Assembly (NCBI GenBank): GCA_040081265.1
Contig: JBEBGV010000014.1
Location: 20,919 to 84,918 of the forward strand
Origin: JBEBGV01 sp040081265
Lineage (GTDB): Bacteria; Acidobacteriota; Vicinamibacteria; Vicinamibacterales; UBA2999
Reading direction: 5' to 3'
DNA: 64,000 bases
The number at the start of each line of letters is the position of its first letter. The first letter of the stretch is position 1. The position numbers and the translations under genes are program-made. Below are positions 1 through 7,812 of this stretch, piece by piece. The notes beneath the pieces are model-generated. The model was not told the origin of the DNA and searched no databases. It saw only the letters and a list, made by a program, of their open reading frames with translations.

Positions 1-552
1 GATTTCCTGATCATCAAGATCGGCGGGGCACTCCTTGCCAGCCCGGACCTGCTCGCTGAGACGCTGTCGGCCATCGACAACGTCGCACGTCGGCGTCGGG
101 TAGTAGTCATTCCTGGAGGAGGACCGTTCGCGGATGCCGTGCGCGCGATCGATCAGACCATCGGATTGAGCGACGACAGTGCTCACTGGATGGCCATCCT
201 CGGCATGGACCAGTACGCCTTCCTCCTCGCCGAACGTCTGGCTGAAGGCATCGTCGTTCACACGCGCGAGGACATTGCGGCGGCACTGAGCGCGTCACTC
301 GTTCCCGTCCTCGCTCCGTCTCGCTGGCTGCGCGCGGAGGACCCGCTGCCGCACTCGTGGGCGGTGACGAGCGACAGCATCGCTGCGTGGTTCGCGGGCG
401 AGCTCGGTGCCGCCCATCTGCTGCTCATCAAGCATCCGAACGCAGAGGGCCCGCTGGTCGACGCGTACTTCACGCGGGCGCTGCCGCCGGACGTGCAGTT
501 GAGCACGGTTGCGGCTGGCTTGCCGCTGCACAGCGCGCTCGAAGCATGCTGA
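1..552 (+). CDS. MfnE-like amino acid kinase (partial, 5' end missing)
   Basis: The reading frame is open from base 1 and ends at TGA 550-552, giving 183 residues. It starts inside an amino-acid-kinase N-terminus (IIKIGGALLA), then VVVIPGGGPFAD, and ends with a KHPNAEGPLVDAYF segment typical of the small kinases related to [5-(aminomethyl)furan-3-yl]methyl phosphate kinase. In characterised pathways MfnE phosphorylates the aminomethylfuran phosphate during methanofuran synthesis. Probably only a few N-terminal residues are missing. Its 3' end overlaps the convergent mfnB-like gene by 83 bp, and that neighbour is the main reason for preferring MfnE over another amino acid kinase. The function is inferred from context; membership of the family is fairly secure. 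Confidence 0.72.
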   Translation, partial: DFLIIKIGGALLASPDLLAETLSAIDNVARRRRVVVIPGGGPFADAVRAIDQTIGLSDDSAHWMAILGMDQYAFLLAERLAEGIVVHTREDIAAALSASLVPVLAPSRWLRAEDPLPHSWAVTSDSIAAWFAGELGAAHLLLIKHPNAEGPLVDAYFTRALPPDVQLSTVAAGLPLHSALEAC

Positions 553-1222
553 CCTTCGCTTCCGACACGGCGCTCGATCGACCCGCTTCACACGCGGCCC
601 CCCGCACGCCGACGATATCCACGCCGAGCGAGGCCACCCACACGAAGTCATCGGCTTCAAGTCGGCCGGCGGCAGCGACCAGCAGGCCGGCATCGTGGGC
701 GCGCTCGACCCAGGGCTTCAACTGGTCTGTCGCCATGAGTGCGCGGAGGCCAGGCCCGCCCTTGTCTGCGGTGTCGATGAGCACGCCAGCCACTCCGGCG
801 CGCATCGCCACGGTCAGCACGACATCGGACACCGGCGCGTTCAGCCCATCAGCATCGGCATACGCAACGGCGATCACGCCGGCTTTCGACCCTTCGCCGC
901 GCACCCCACGGACCGCCTCTCGTAGAGCCGACTCTATTGCTGATTCGCTCTGCATCCCGGCGAACCCGAGCTTGACCAGACCCGCGCCTGCAGAAGCAAA
1001 GCGTGCCGCGCCGGCTGCGACGTCTGGCTCGAGCGGTGCGTCACCAAGTGCGGCGGTCAGCGGAGCCCGTCCTCTGCACGCATCCGAGATGCGAATCAGC
1101 ATCTCAGCCGTCACCGGGCCGAGCGGCCCGCGCTGCGGGTCCTTGGCATCGATGATGTCGGCCCCGCCCTCGATGGCGGCAAGCGCCTCGACGGGATTCG
1201 ACACGCTCACGAGCAAACGCAC
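470..1222 (-). CDS. mfnB: (5-formylfuran-3-yl)methyl phosphate synthase (MfnB-like)
   Basis: The product is a 250-residue TIM-barrel protein of the DUF556/MfnB family. MfnB makes 4-(hydroxymethyl)-2-furancarboxaldehyde phosphate from two glyceraldehyde-3-phosphates, the first step to the furan of methanofuran and methylofuran. The N-terminus VSVSNPVEALAAIEGGADII is followed by DAKDPQRGPLG, whose Lys27 matches the Schiff-base lysine of the archaeal enzyme. The start is GTG at 1220-1222. It is convergent with the MfnE-like kinase (83 bp overlap) and divergent from the SDR gene 27 bp away. The C-terminal tail within the overlap is alanine- and proline-rich and probably not part of the fold. No furan-pathway transaminase (MfnC) is visible in the window. 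Confidence 0.85.
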   Translation of the reverse strand: MRLLVSVSNPVEALAAIEGGADIIDAKDPQRGPLGPVTAEMLIRISDACRGRAPLTAALGDAPLEPDVAAGAARFASAGAGLVKLGFAGMQSESAIESALREAVRGVRGEGSKAGVIAVAYADADGLNAPVSDVVLTVAMRAGVAGVLIDTADKGGPGLRALMATDQLKPWVERAHDAGLLVAAAGRLEADDFVWVASLGVDIVGVRGAACEAGRSSAVSEAKVSMLRARCAAASQPQPCSTARPAAAPA

Positions 1223-1249
1223 GGCGTTACTCTATATCTCCATCACCCC

Positions 1250-2011
1250 ATGGCCAACGAACTAAGCGGGCGAACCGTCCTCGTCACGGGCGCGTCGAGC
1301 GGCATCGGCCGGGCAATCGCGCTCGCGTCAGCGCGCGCCGGCGCCGACGTGGCCCTGACCTTTCACACCAACGAGGCTGGTGCGAGAGCCGCCGAACGGG
1401 AGATCAAGGCGCTTGGGCAACGCGCGGTCGTGCTGGCCATGGACGTCACCGACCCCGCGAGCGTGCACGACGCCGCCCTTGGTGCGAGCAAGTGGCTCGG
1501 CCGCATCGATGCCTGGATCAACAACGCGGGCGCCGACATCCTGACCGGCGCAGCTGTTGAGATGTCGACGCTCGACAAGCTGGACCTCCTCCTGCGGGTC
1601 GACCTGCGCGGGACCATGGTCGCCTCATGGGAGGCAATGAACCTCCTCAGCGTTCAGCCCGACGGCGGCGTCGTCATCAACATGAGCTGGGACCATGTGG
1701 TCAGCGGCATGCCCGGCCTCAATCCGCAGATGTTCGCGGCTGTGAAAGGCGGCGTCATGGCGTTCAGCAAGTCGCTGGCTCGATCGGCGGCGCCGAAGGT
1801 TCGCGTCAACGTCCTCGCCCCAGGCTGGATTCAAACCGCTTTCGGCGACAACCTCGAGTCCGCCGCACATCAGTCTGTTGCTGACACCATCCCGCTTGGA
1901 CGATGGGGCACGCCGGACGATGTCGCGGGGGCGGCCGTGTACCTGGCGTCAAAGAGTGCGAGCTACCTCACGGGCCAGACAGTCTTCATCGGCGGTGGTT
2001 CGGTAATGTGA
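1250..2011 (+). CDS. SDR-family oxidoreductase in C1-cofactor cluster
   Basis: The 253-residue protein is a short-chain dehydrogenase/reductase with the NAD(P)-binding motif TGASSGIG (14-21) and NNAG (91-94). Ser146 (INMSWDHV) lies where the catalytic serine is expected. The usual YxxxK is FAAVK, so Phe162 replaces the catalytic tyrosine while Lys166 is kept. Its closest general resemblance is to 3-oxoacyl-ACP reductase or pteridine-reductase-like SDRs. Its position between the furan genes and the pterin operon suggests a reductase for a pterin or C1 intermediate, but this is inference. The Tyr-to-Phe change means activity cannot be assumed. A block of hairpin repeats separates it from the next gene. 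Confidence 0.8.
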   Translation: MANELSGRTVLVTGASSGIGRAIALASARAGADVALTFHTNEAGARAAEREIKALGQRAVVLAMDVTDPASVHDAALGASKWLGRIDAWINNAGADILTGAAVEMSTLDKLDLLLRVDLRGTMVASWEAMNLLSVQPDGGVVINMSWDHVVSGMPGLNPQMFAAVKGGVMAFSKSLARSAAPKVRVNVLAPGWIQTAFGDNLESAAHQSVADTIPLGRWGTPDDVAGAAVYLASKSASYLTGQTVFIGGGSVM

Positions 2012-2132
2012 TCGCCGGGTCCTGGCGGACCCGGCCTACGTACGCCGGTATGTGTAGGGCGGGTCCGCCCAGCCTCCGCAAGGCTTCGGCGGGCCGCCGT
2101 AGCTTCAGCGAAGGCGGCAGGACCCGCCGTGA
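2012..2132. repeat. composite hairpin repeat (two elements)
   Basis: This 120-bp intergenic block holds two copies of the window's hairpin repeat. The first is GCCGGGTCCTGGCGGACCCGGC followed by CTACGTACG. The second is a longer form in which the GGCGGGTC and GACCCGCC arms enclose an inner stem built from GCCTCCGC-AAGGCTTC and GTAGCTTCAGCGAAGGCGG. It ends just before the ribosome-binding site of the pterin dehydratase gene. No coding potential is apparent. Confidence 0.85.
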
Positions 2133-2141
2133 GGAGCACTC

Positions 2142-2507
2142 ATGACAGACAAAGAACCCACACTCGACACCGCGCAGGTCACGGAGCGCCTCGCCACACT
2201 TCCCGGCTGGTATCTCGAGGACGGATGGCTTCGGCGCATCTACAAGACCGACGGGTGGCCAACGACGCTGATGCTGGTGAACGCAATCGGATACCTCGCC
2301 GAGGCGGCGTATCACCATCCCGACCTGAACGTGACGTGGGCCCGCGTCACGGTGAAGCTGATGACGCACAGCGCCGGTGGACTGACCGACAAGGATTTCC
2401 TGCTGGCGCGGCGCATCGAAGACACGGTGCTCTGGCGCCCGACTGCGGACAGCGCGCTCGGCACGGGTACGCCGAACAAGTTCGTGCGCAGCGGCGACCC
2501 GCGCTGA
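2142..2507 (+). CDS. pterin-4a-carbinolamine dehydratase
   Basis: The 121-residue protein matches the PCD/DCoH (PhhB) family in length and motifs: YHHPDLNV (His58-His59-Pro60) and MTHSAGGLTDKDF (His76, Asp83). The family dehydrates 4a-hydroxytetrahydropterins. The ATG is preceded by GAGGAG at good spacing. It is the first gene of a tightly coupled operon; its stop overlaps the next start in TGATG. No aromatic amino acid hydroxylase is nearby, so a role in pterin chemistry for the tetrahydromethanopterin pathway is more likely than phenylalanine hydroxylation. That role is inferred from the operon only. Confidence 0.88.
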   Translation: MTDKEPTLDTAQVTERLATLPGWYLEDGWLRRIYKTDGWPTTLMLVNAIGYLAEAAYHHPDLNVTWARVTVKLMTHSAGGLTDKDFLLARRIEDTVLWRPTADSALGTGTPNKFVRSGDPR

Positions 2508-3901
2508 TGCGTGACGAGGGGACGGTGTTGTTCGTGACCGGCCGTCTGGCCGAACCGTCGCTCCGGCGCGTACTCGAGCAGTCTGCTCCGCCGTTCCCGT
2601 GGGACGTCGCCGTCATGAAGATCACGGTGGCGGCGCTCATGACGACCGACTGGATTGGTCGCTTCCTCACTGTGCCTGACGGAACGTCACGTGTGCTGAT
2701 TCCGGGACTGTGCGAGGGCGACACCGCCCCACTCGCCGCCCGACTCGGCGTGCCTGTGGACAAGGGGCCCGAGGATCTTCGTGAACTGCCGTCCTCGTGG
2801 GGACGCTCCCGACTCGCGCCATATGGTGCGACCGATGTGGAGATCCTCGCCGAGATCAACAACGCTCCCCGCCTCACGCCCGACGCCGTTCTGGAACTGG
2901 CGCACTACTACCGGGAGTCTGGCGCCGACATCATCGACATTGGTTGCACACCGGGTGTCCCGTTTCCTGGCCTCGCCGCGCTCGTGACTCGCCTCGGCGC
3001 TGCCGGCCACAGAGTCAGCATTGACTCGTTCGACCCGGCCGAGATTCGAACCGCCGTGCGCGCCGGCGCCGAACTGGTGCTCAGCGTCCACGGATCGAAC
3101 ATCGAGGTCGTCAGCCACCTCGCCGGCACGGGGGCCCGCGTCGTGGCGATCCCCGATCCAGGAGAGCCGCTGGACACCGTCGAGCCCACGCTGGCTGCTC
3201 TCGAGCGCAGCACAGTTCCCTATCTGATTGATCCGATTCTCGAGCCCATCGGGCATGGGTTCACCGCATCGATCGAACGATTTGCCGAGGCACGACGCCG
3301 GTATCCCGACACAGAGATGCTGATGGGCGTCGGCAACCTGACCGAACTGACCTCGGCAGACTCTACCGGCATTAACGCCGTGCTGATGGCCATCTGTCAG
3401 GAGCTCGGCATCCGCACTGTGCTGACAACAGAGGTTGCGCCGTGGACGCGGGGCGCGGTGCGCGAACTCGACATCGCACGACGCCTGATGCACTACGCCG
3501 TCACCGAACGCACCATCCCCAAGGGCGTTGACGACCGCCTGCTCACGACCAAGGATGCGTCTCCGCTCTCGTTTCCAGAGGATGAGCTGCGCGCCTTGCA
3601 GGCGACGATCACCGACCCGAACTTCAGGGTGTTCGCCGACACCGACGGCATCACGGTTCTCAACAACCAGCACTTCATCCGCAGCCGCTCTCTGCAGGAC
3701 ATCTTCGACCAGCTTGGCGTCAGCGATCCGTCGCACGCCTTCTACCTTGGCGCCGAACTGGCCAGAGCACAGCTTGCGATGCAGCTAGGCAAGACCTATC
3801 GGCAGGACGGCCAGCTTTCATGGGGCTATCTCACACCACCCGACGAACCGCGTCGACGCGTGAGGCTCACCCAACGGTCAGGGGGCCACGACCCTGAGTG
3901 A
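2507..3901 (+). CDS. dihydropteroate synthase-like protein (methanopterin type)
   Basis: The 464-residue protein has an N-terminal domain of about 105 residues (VLFVTGRLAEPSLRRVLEQ) and a pterin-binding TIM barrel with IIDIGCTPG, SIDSFDPAEI and LMGVGNLTELTSADS. It is far longer than folate-type DHPS and matches the DHPS-related family seen in methanogens and H4MPT-using bacteria. These proteins are thought to act in joining the pterin to the aminobenzoate-ribose unit or in a related pterin step; the exact reaction here is not shown. ATG 2507 overlaps the preceding TGA, and its own TGA overlaps the GTG start of pabB. Confidence 0.85.
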   Translation: MRDEGTVLFVTGRLAEPSLRRVLEQSAPPFPWDVAVMKITVAALMTTDWIGRFLTVPDGTSRVLIPGLCEGDTAPLAARLGVPVDKGPEDLRELPSSWGRSRLAPYGATDVEILAEINNAPRLTPDAVLELAHYYRESGADIIDIGCTPGVPFPGLAALVTRLGAAGHRVSIDSFDPAEIRTAVRAGAELVLSVHGSNIEVVSHLAGTGARVVAIPDPGEPLDTVEPTLAALERSTVPYLIDPILEPIGHGFTASIERFAEARRRYPDTEMLMGVGNLTELTSADSTGINAVLMAICQELGIRTVLTTEVAPWTRGAVRELDIARRLMHYAVTERTIPKGVDDRLLTTKDASPLSFPEDELRALQATITDPNFRVFADTDGITVLNNQHFIRSRSLQDIFDQLGVSDPSHAFYLGAELARAQLAMQLGKTYRQDGQLSWGYLTPPDEPRRRVRLTQRSGGHDPE

Positions 3902-5412
3902 GCGTTACACCACTCGTTCACGAACTCACGCCGGCACCTGATCCGGCGCGCGCGTGCGAAGCACTCGAGGCCCTCCCGCATCGGGTGTTTCTCGACAGCG
4001 CCACGCCAGGCTCGCGACTGGGCCGCTACTCATTCCTGGCGGCCGATCCGGTCGCAGTCGTCTGGAGCAAACGCAGCCGGACGGTCGTCACCGACGTCAC
4101 GGGCGAGGACGCCGTCACCGTCTCCGACCCGATCGACATCGTCCGCCAATGGCTGGCGCCGTTCGCCGCCGAACCTGTCGATGGACTTCCTCCGTTTCAG
4201 GGCGGCGTCGCCGGGTACATCGGATATGAGTTCGGACGCAGGCTCGAGCCGGTACCAGCAGCGCGCTACGACGACCTCAACGTCCCGGATCTGGTACTCG
4301 GACTCTATGACTGGGTGATCGCGTGGGACCACCGGTCGGGGCAGGCGTGGGTGATCTCGACCGGCATGCCAGTCACTGAGGAGGGTGCTCGTCGCCAACG
4401 TGCGCGCGAGCGACTCGACGTAGTTCTCGAGGTACTGGCGGGTCCTCCGGACCCGCCCTACGTACGGGGTGCAAACCCATCTGTAGGCCGGGTCCGAATG
4501 GACCCGGCGGCTCCTGCGGAGGCTCCGTCCTACGAGGTGGATGAACACCGGTTTGCCGATGCCGCGGGGCTGCGCTCGTCCTTCCCGCGCATGGGTTACA
4601 TAGACGCGGTCGCCACCGTCCGCGAATACATCGCTGCTGGGGACGTCTTCCAGGCGAACCTGTCGCAGCGCTTCGAGACCCCGCTCGTCGATGATCCCTG
4701 GACGCTGTACGCGCGCCTGCGCGAGCGAAATGCCGCTCCGTTCGCCGCCTTTCTCGACTTCCCCGAGGTCACCATCCTGAGCGCATCGCCCGAACGATTT
4801 CTCAGGGTTGCGCCGGACGGATGGGTGGAAACGAGACCCATCAAGGGCACAAGGCCGCGGGGACTCGGCCCGGAGCACGACTTCCACCTGGGGCGGGAGC
4901 TGAGCGAGAGCACGAAGGACCAGGCTGAGAACCTGATGATCGTCGACCTGATGCGCAACGACCTGTCGCGCGTGTGCCGACCGGGATCGGTTCGGGTGTC
5001 GGAGCTGTTCGCGCTCGAGCACTACGCCACTGTCCACCATCTGGTCTCGACCGTCGTCGGACAACTGGCATCTGGCCAGGACGCGCTGGCGCTGCTGACC
5101 GCCGCTTTCCCGGGAGGGTCGGTCACCGGCGCGCCGAAGATCCGCGCGCGCGAGATCATCGCGGAGCTCGAACCATCGGAGCGCGGAATCTACTGCGGCG
5201 CGATCGGCTATCTCAGCACGACCGGAGCGCTCGACACCAGCATCGCCATCCGCACGGCCGTGGCGAAGGACGGACGCCTGACCTTCAGCGCAGGCGGCGG
5301 CGTTACGTTTCACTCGGATCCTGCTCAGGAATACCGCGAGACTCTCGACAAGGCCCATGGCATGATCGACAGCCTCGCGACCCCCGATGGTTCTGCTACT
5401 CGACAACCGTGA
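3898..5412 (+). CDS. pabB: 4-aminobenzoate synthase component I (PabB)
   Basis: The 504-residue protein is a chorismate-binding enzyme with SASPERFLRV, PIKGTRPRG, LMIVDLMRNDL and FPGGSVTGAPKIRA. The lysine in PIKGT marks the PabB (aminodeoxychorismate synthase) type; TrpE has alanine there. It aminates chorismate using ammonia from PabA and supplies 4-aminobenzoate for beta-RFAP synthase three genes downstream. The GTG start overlaps the preceding stop. Residues about 181-211 are encoded by two copies of the genomic hairpin repeat in the linker between the N-terminal region and the chorismate-binding domain, and the frame stays open. No separate lyase (PabC) gene is visible in the operon. Confidence 0.9.
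   Translation: MSVTPLVHELTPAPDPARACEALEALPHRVFLDSATPGSRLGRYSFLAADPVAVVWSKRSRTVVTDVTGEDAVTVSDPIDIVRQWLAPFAAEPVDGLPPFQGGVAGYIGYEFGRRLEPVPAARYDDLNVPDLVLGLYDWVIAWDHRSGQAWVISTGMPVTEEGARRQRARERLDVVLEVLAGPPDPPYVRGANPSVGRVRMDPAAPAEAPSYEVDEHRFADAAGLRSSFPRMGYIDAVATVREYIAAGDVFQANLSQRFETPLVDDPWTLYARLRERNAAPFAAFLDFPEVTILSASPERFLRVAPDGWVETRPIKGTRPRGLGPEHDFHLGRELSESTKDQAENLMIVDLMRNDLSRVCRPGSVRVSELFALEHYATVHHLVSTVVGQLASGQDALALLTAAFPGGSVTGAPKIRAREIIAELEPSERGIYCGAIGYLSTTGALDTSIAIRTAVAKDGRLTFSAGGGVTFHSDPAQEYRETLDKAHGMIDSLATPDGSATRQP
4437..4530. repeat. hairpin repeat inside pabB
   Basis: Two copies of the dispersed hairpin repeat lie head to head inside pabB: GGCGGGTCCTCCGGACCCGCC followed by CTACGTACG, then GTAGGCCGGGTC-n-GACCCGGC with a GCTCCTGCGGAGGC extension. 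They add about 31 codons without breaking the frame. The translated segment is proline-, glycine- and arginine-rich, as expected of an insertion tolerated in a linker. Confidence 0.88.
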
Positions 5413-5998
5413 TTCGTTCGTCTACAACCTCGCTCGGTACGTGCGCGAGCTTGGCGACGAAGCGGTGGTCGTGAGGAGTGATGAGGTCACGGTTGACGAA
5501 GTCGAAGCACTCGCGCCTCGACGCATCATCGTCTCTCCTGGACCGTGCACACCTGCGGAAGCAGGCGTCTCCACGGCGGTGATCCAGCGGTTCGGCCACC
5601 GCATTCCGATTCTCGGGGTCTGTCTTGGCCATCAGTGCATCGCCATCGCATACGGCGGACGAGTGGTCCGTGCTGGCATGCCGGTGCACGGGCGCACATC
5701 GGGCATCAGTCACGACGGCACCAGCGTCTTCGTCGAGCTGCCCTCACCGATGCGCGCGACCCGGTACCACTCCCTGGTTATCGACCGGGCAACCCTTCCT
5801 GCCGCGCTCCGCGTCATCGCCAGCGCCGACGATGACGGCGAGATCATGGCGGTCGCCCACGTCGAGCATCCGGTGGTAGGTGTGCAGTTTCATCCCGAGT
5901 CTGCTGCCAGCGAGTGGGGCTACTCCCTCCTCGACGTGTTCCTGCACGGTCCAACCGGACGCCGGTTCATCGCCGGCGCCGACGCGCTCGCCTCGTGA
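5387..5998 (+). CDS. pabA: 4-aminobenzoate synthase glutamine amidotransferase (PabA)
   Basis: The 203-residue class I glutamine amidotransferase begins LLLDNRDSFVYNL, has SPGPCTPAEAG, the catalytic Cys79 in GVCLGHQC, and the His-Glu pair in VQFHPES. It releases ammonia from glutamine for PabB. It overlaps pabB by 26 bp, indicating translational coupling, and its stop overlaps the GTG start of the DUF447 gene. TrpG is nearly identical in sequence; the operon and the PabB-type partner favour PabA. Confidence 0.9.
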   Translation: MVLLLDNRDSFVYNLARYVRELGDEAVVVRSDEVTVDEVEALAPRRIIVSPGPCTPAEAGVSTAVIQRFGHRIPILGVCLGHQCIAIAYGGRVVRAGMPVHGRTSGISHDGTSVFVELPSPMRATRYHSLVIDRATLPAALRVIASADDDGEIMAVAHVEHPVVGVQFHPESAASEWGYSLLDVFLHGPTGRRFIAGADALAS

Positions 5999-6564
5999 TC
6001 CTCGAAACCATCGTGACCACCGTGTCGGCCGATGGCGCCGTCAACTGCGCGCCCATGGGCGTGGAGTGGGGTGAAGAGACGATCGTCCTCAAGCCGTTCC
6101 TCGATACGGCGACTTATCGCAACGTCGCGGCCACTGGCACGGCGGTCGTCAACCTGGTTGACGATGCGCGGGTGTTTGCGGAGACAGCGCTGGCCAGCCG
6201 GGTCTATCCAACCGAAGCCGCGCAGGTGGTGGCCGGGGCCGTGCTGGTGGACTGCTGTTCATGGCGTGAGCTGCGGCGCACGAGTGTGGACGCCACGCCT
6301 CCCCGCGCCCGCATCGAGATGCGCGTGGTGCACGCGGGCGTCCGCCGCGAGTTCATCGGATTCAACCGCGCCAGACACGCCGTGCTCGAAGCGACCATCT
6401 ACGCAACGCGCATCCACTTGCTCGAGCCGGAGTTCATAGCGAGCGAGCTGACGCGCCTGCAGGTCATCGTCGACAAGACGGCCGGCCCTGAGGAGCGGGA
6501 AGCGATGGCGTTTGTGTCGGCTCACGTGCGCACCGCGCTGGCCAGCAGGACGAGCCGATCATGA
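5995..6564 (+). CDS. DUF447 family protein
   Basis: The 189-residue protein belongs to the DUF447 family, whose fold resembles FMN-binding split barrels (motifs NCAPMGVEW and TATYRNVAATG). The family is characteristic of methanogens and bacteria with H4MPT-linked C1 transfer, where it clusters with methanopterin genes; its biochemical role is not established. GTG 5995 was chosen because it gives a 4-bp GTGA overlap with pabA and starts at the family's conserved ILETIVTT segment. It ends in an ATGA overlap with the beta-RFAP synthase gene. Confidence 0.8.
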   Translation: MILETIVTTVSADGAVNCAPMGVEWGEETIVLKPFLDTATYRNVAATGTAVVNLVDDARVFAETALASRVYPTEAAQVVAGAVLVDCCSWRELRRTSVDATPPRARIEMRVVHAGVRREFIGFNRARHAVLEATIYATRIHLLEPEFIASELTRLQVIVDKTAGPEEREAMAFVSAHVRTALASRTSRS

Positions 6565-7532
6565 GTGCCTCGCATGAGCGGGTATGGGTCGAAGCACACG
6601 CGCGACTGCACTTCGGCGTGCTCGATCTGGCTGGCTCCCGAGGTCGCAGGTTCGGCGGGATTGGAGCGCCCGCACCGGTTCCACCGTTGCTGGTGTCGGC
6701 GTCGGCAGCGCCCTCCGGTGTCGTCTGCGAAGGCAACGACGCAGCCAGGGGGACCGCGTTCGCGCAACGGTTCCTGACCTACCACGGCGTCACGGCCGGG
6801 GCCAGGTTGCAGGTGCACAGGAGCCTGCCGAGCCACGCCGGACTTGGTTCGGGCACGCAGCTGGCACTCAGCATCGCGCGCGCGCTGGCCGAAGTGTATG
6901 ACCTCGACACCAGCGTCGAATCACTGGCCACCTCCGTTGGCCGCACTCGGCGTTCCGGGGTCGGCATGTGGGTGTTCGCGGGGGGCGGCTTTGTGCTCGA
7001 AGGCGGACGGGGAGCGAACACGCCCGTTGCCCCGCTTCTGGCGCGCATCGCTTTTCCTGAAGAGTGGCGATGTGTCGTGGCCGTCAGTGAGGGTGGAACC
7101 ATGAGTGGCGCTGCGGAGGAATCGGCCTTCGACCAGCTACCCGCCCCGCCGGCGGGCGAGGCGGAACGCGTCGCACACCACGTTCTGATGGCGCTGCTTC
7201 CGGCGCTCGTCGAGGCTGATCTGACCGCGTTCGGCTGCGCCCTTGCGGAGATTCAGCAGATCACCGGACAGTGGTTTGCGCCCGCCCAGGGTGGGACGTT
7301 CTCCGCCGCGAGCCGGGAGCTCATAGAGGAACTGCGCCATCTCGGTGCTCACGGCGTCGGGCAGAGTTCCTGGGGTCCGACCGTCTACGGCATCGTTTCT
7401 GGAGACGACCAGGCAGGGGCTGTGGTGGAGGGACTACGGGCGCAGGTCGGCCCGGACGTCACTCTATTCGCCGGGCCCTTCCCTACAGGTGGAACGCGCG
7501 TCTGGCGCGAGCCCAGCGCTGCGGCTGAGTAG
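6561..7532 (+). CDS. mptG: beta-ribofuranosylaminobenzene 5'-phosphate synthase
   Basis: The 323-residue GHMP-fold protein starts VWVEAHARLHFGVLDLAG, includes GRRFGGIG, and has the motif LPSHAGLGSGTQLALSIARA. These identify beta-RFAP synthase, which condenses 4-aminobenzoate with PRPP and commits it to methanopterin rather than folate. With pabAB immediately upstream the operon provides both substrate and enzyme. The ATG overlaps the upstream stop. It is the last gene of the operon; the next gene begins 32 bp later. This is the strongest single indicator of H4MPT-type cofactor synthesis in the window. Confidence 0.9.
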   Translation: MSASHERVWVEAHARLHFGVLDLAGSRGRRFGGIGAPAPVPPLLVSASAAPSGVVCEGNDAARGTAFAQRFLTYHGVTAGARLQVHRSLPSHAGLGSGTQLALSIARALAEVYDLDTSVESLATSVGRTRRSGVGMWVFAGGGFVLEGGRGANTPVAPLLARIAFPEEWRCVVAVSEGGTMSGAAEESAFDQLPAPPAGEAERVAHHVLMALLPALVEADLTAFGCALAEIQQITGQWFAPAQGGTFSAASRELIEELRHLGAHGVGQSSWGPTVYGIVSGDDQAGAVVEGLRAQVGPDVTLFAGPFPTGGTRVWREPSAAAE

Positions 7533-7542
7533 GGCGCAACGA

Positions 7543-7548
7543 TATACT
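7543..7548 (+). promoter_or_regulatory. candidate -10 box (TATACT)
   Basis: TATACT lies 15 bp before the ATG of the histone-like gene in otherwise GC-rich sequence. No convincing -35 was found, so this is a weak call. Confidence 0.35.
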
Positions 7549-7563
7549 CGCTACGAGGACACA

Positions 7564-7812
7564 ATGGCAAAGAAGTACGACGTGATGCAGGATGCAGCCG
7601 TGACGGTTGGTCGAATGCTGGGCACGGCAGCAGGAACAGCCACCAAGCTGAAGAAGAAGGCCGCAAAGCAGGCGAAGGTGGTGGTCAAGAAGGCCAAGGC
7701 TGTCGCGAAGACGACAACCAGGAAGGTTGCCGTCGTTCGCAAGCGCGCCAAGACAGCGCAGGCGTCCGTGCGCAAGGTGATCAAGAAGGCCAGGAAGGCC
7801 AGCGGGCGGTAA
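7564..7812 (+). CDS. lysine-rich histone H1-like protein
   Basis: The 82-residue protein is strongly basic, with repeated KK, AKK and KKA motifs after a short N-terminal segment (MAKKYDVMQDAAVTVGRMLG). It resembles bacterial histone H1-like DNA-binding proteins of low complexity, so homology is hard to assign. It could compact DNA or bind RNA. A TATACT box at 7543-7548 would place transcription start just upstream of the ATG. Its stop is directly adjacent to the stop of the convergent VOC gene. An in-frame upstream start would overlap mptG and is unlikely because the extra residues look like antisense or out-of-frame sequence. Confidence 0.72.
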   Translation: MAKKYDVMQDAAVTVGRMLGTAAGTATKLKKKAAKQAKVVVKKAKAVAKTTTRKVAVVRKRAKTAQASVRKVIKKARKASGR

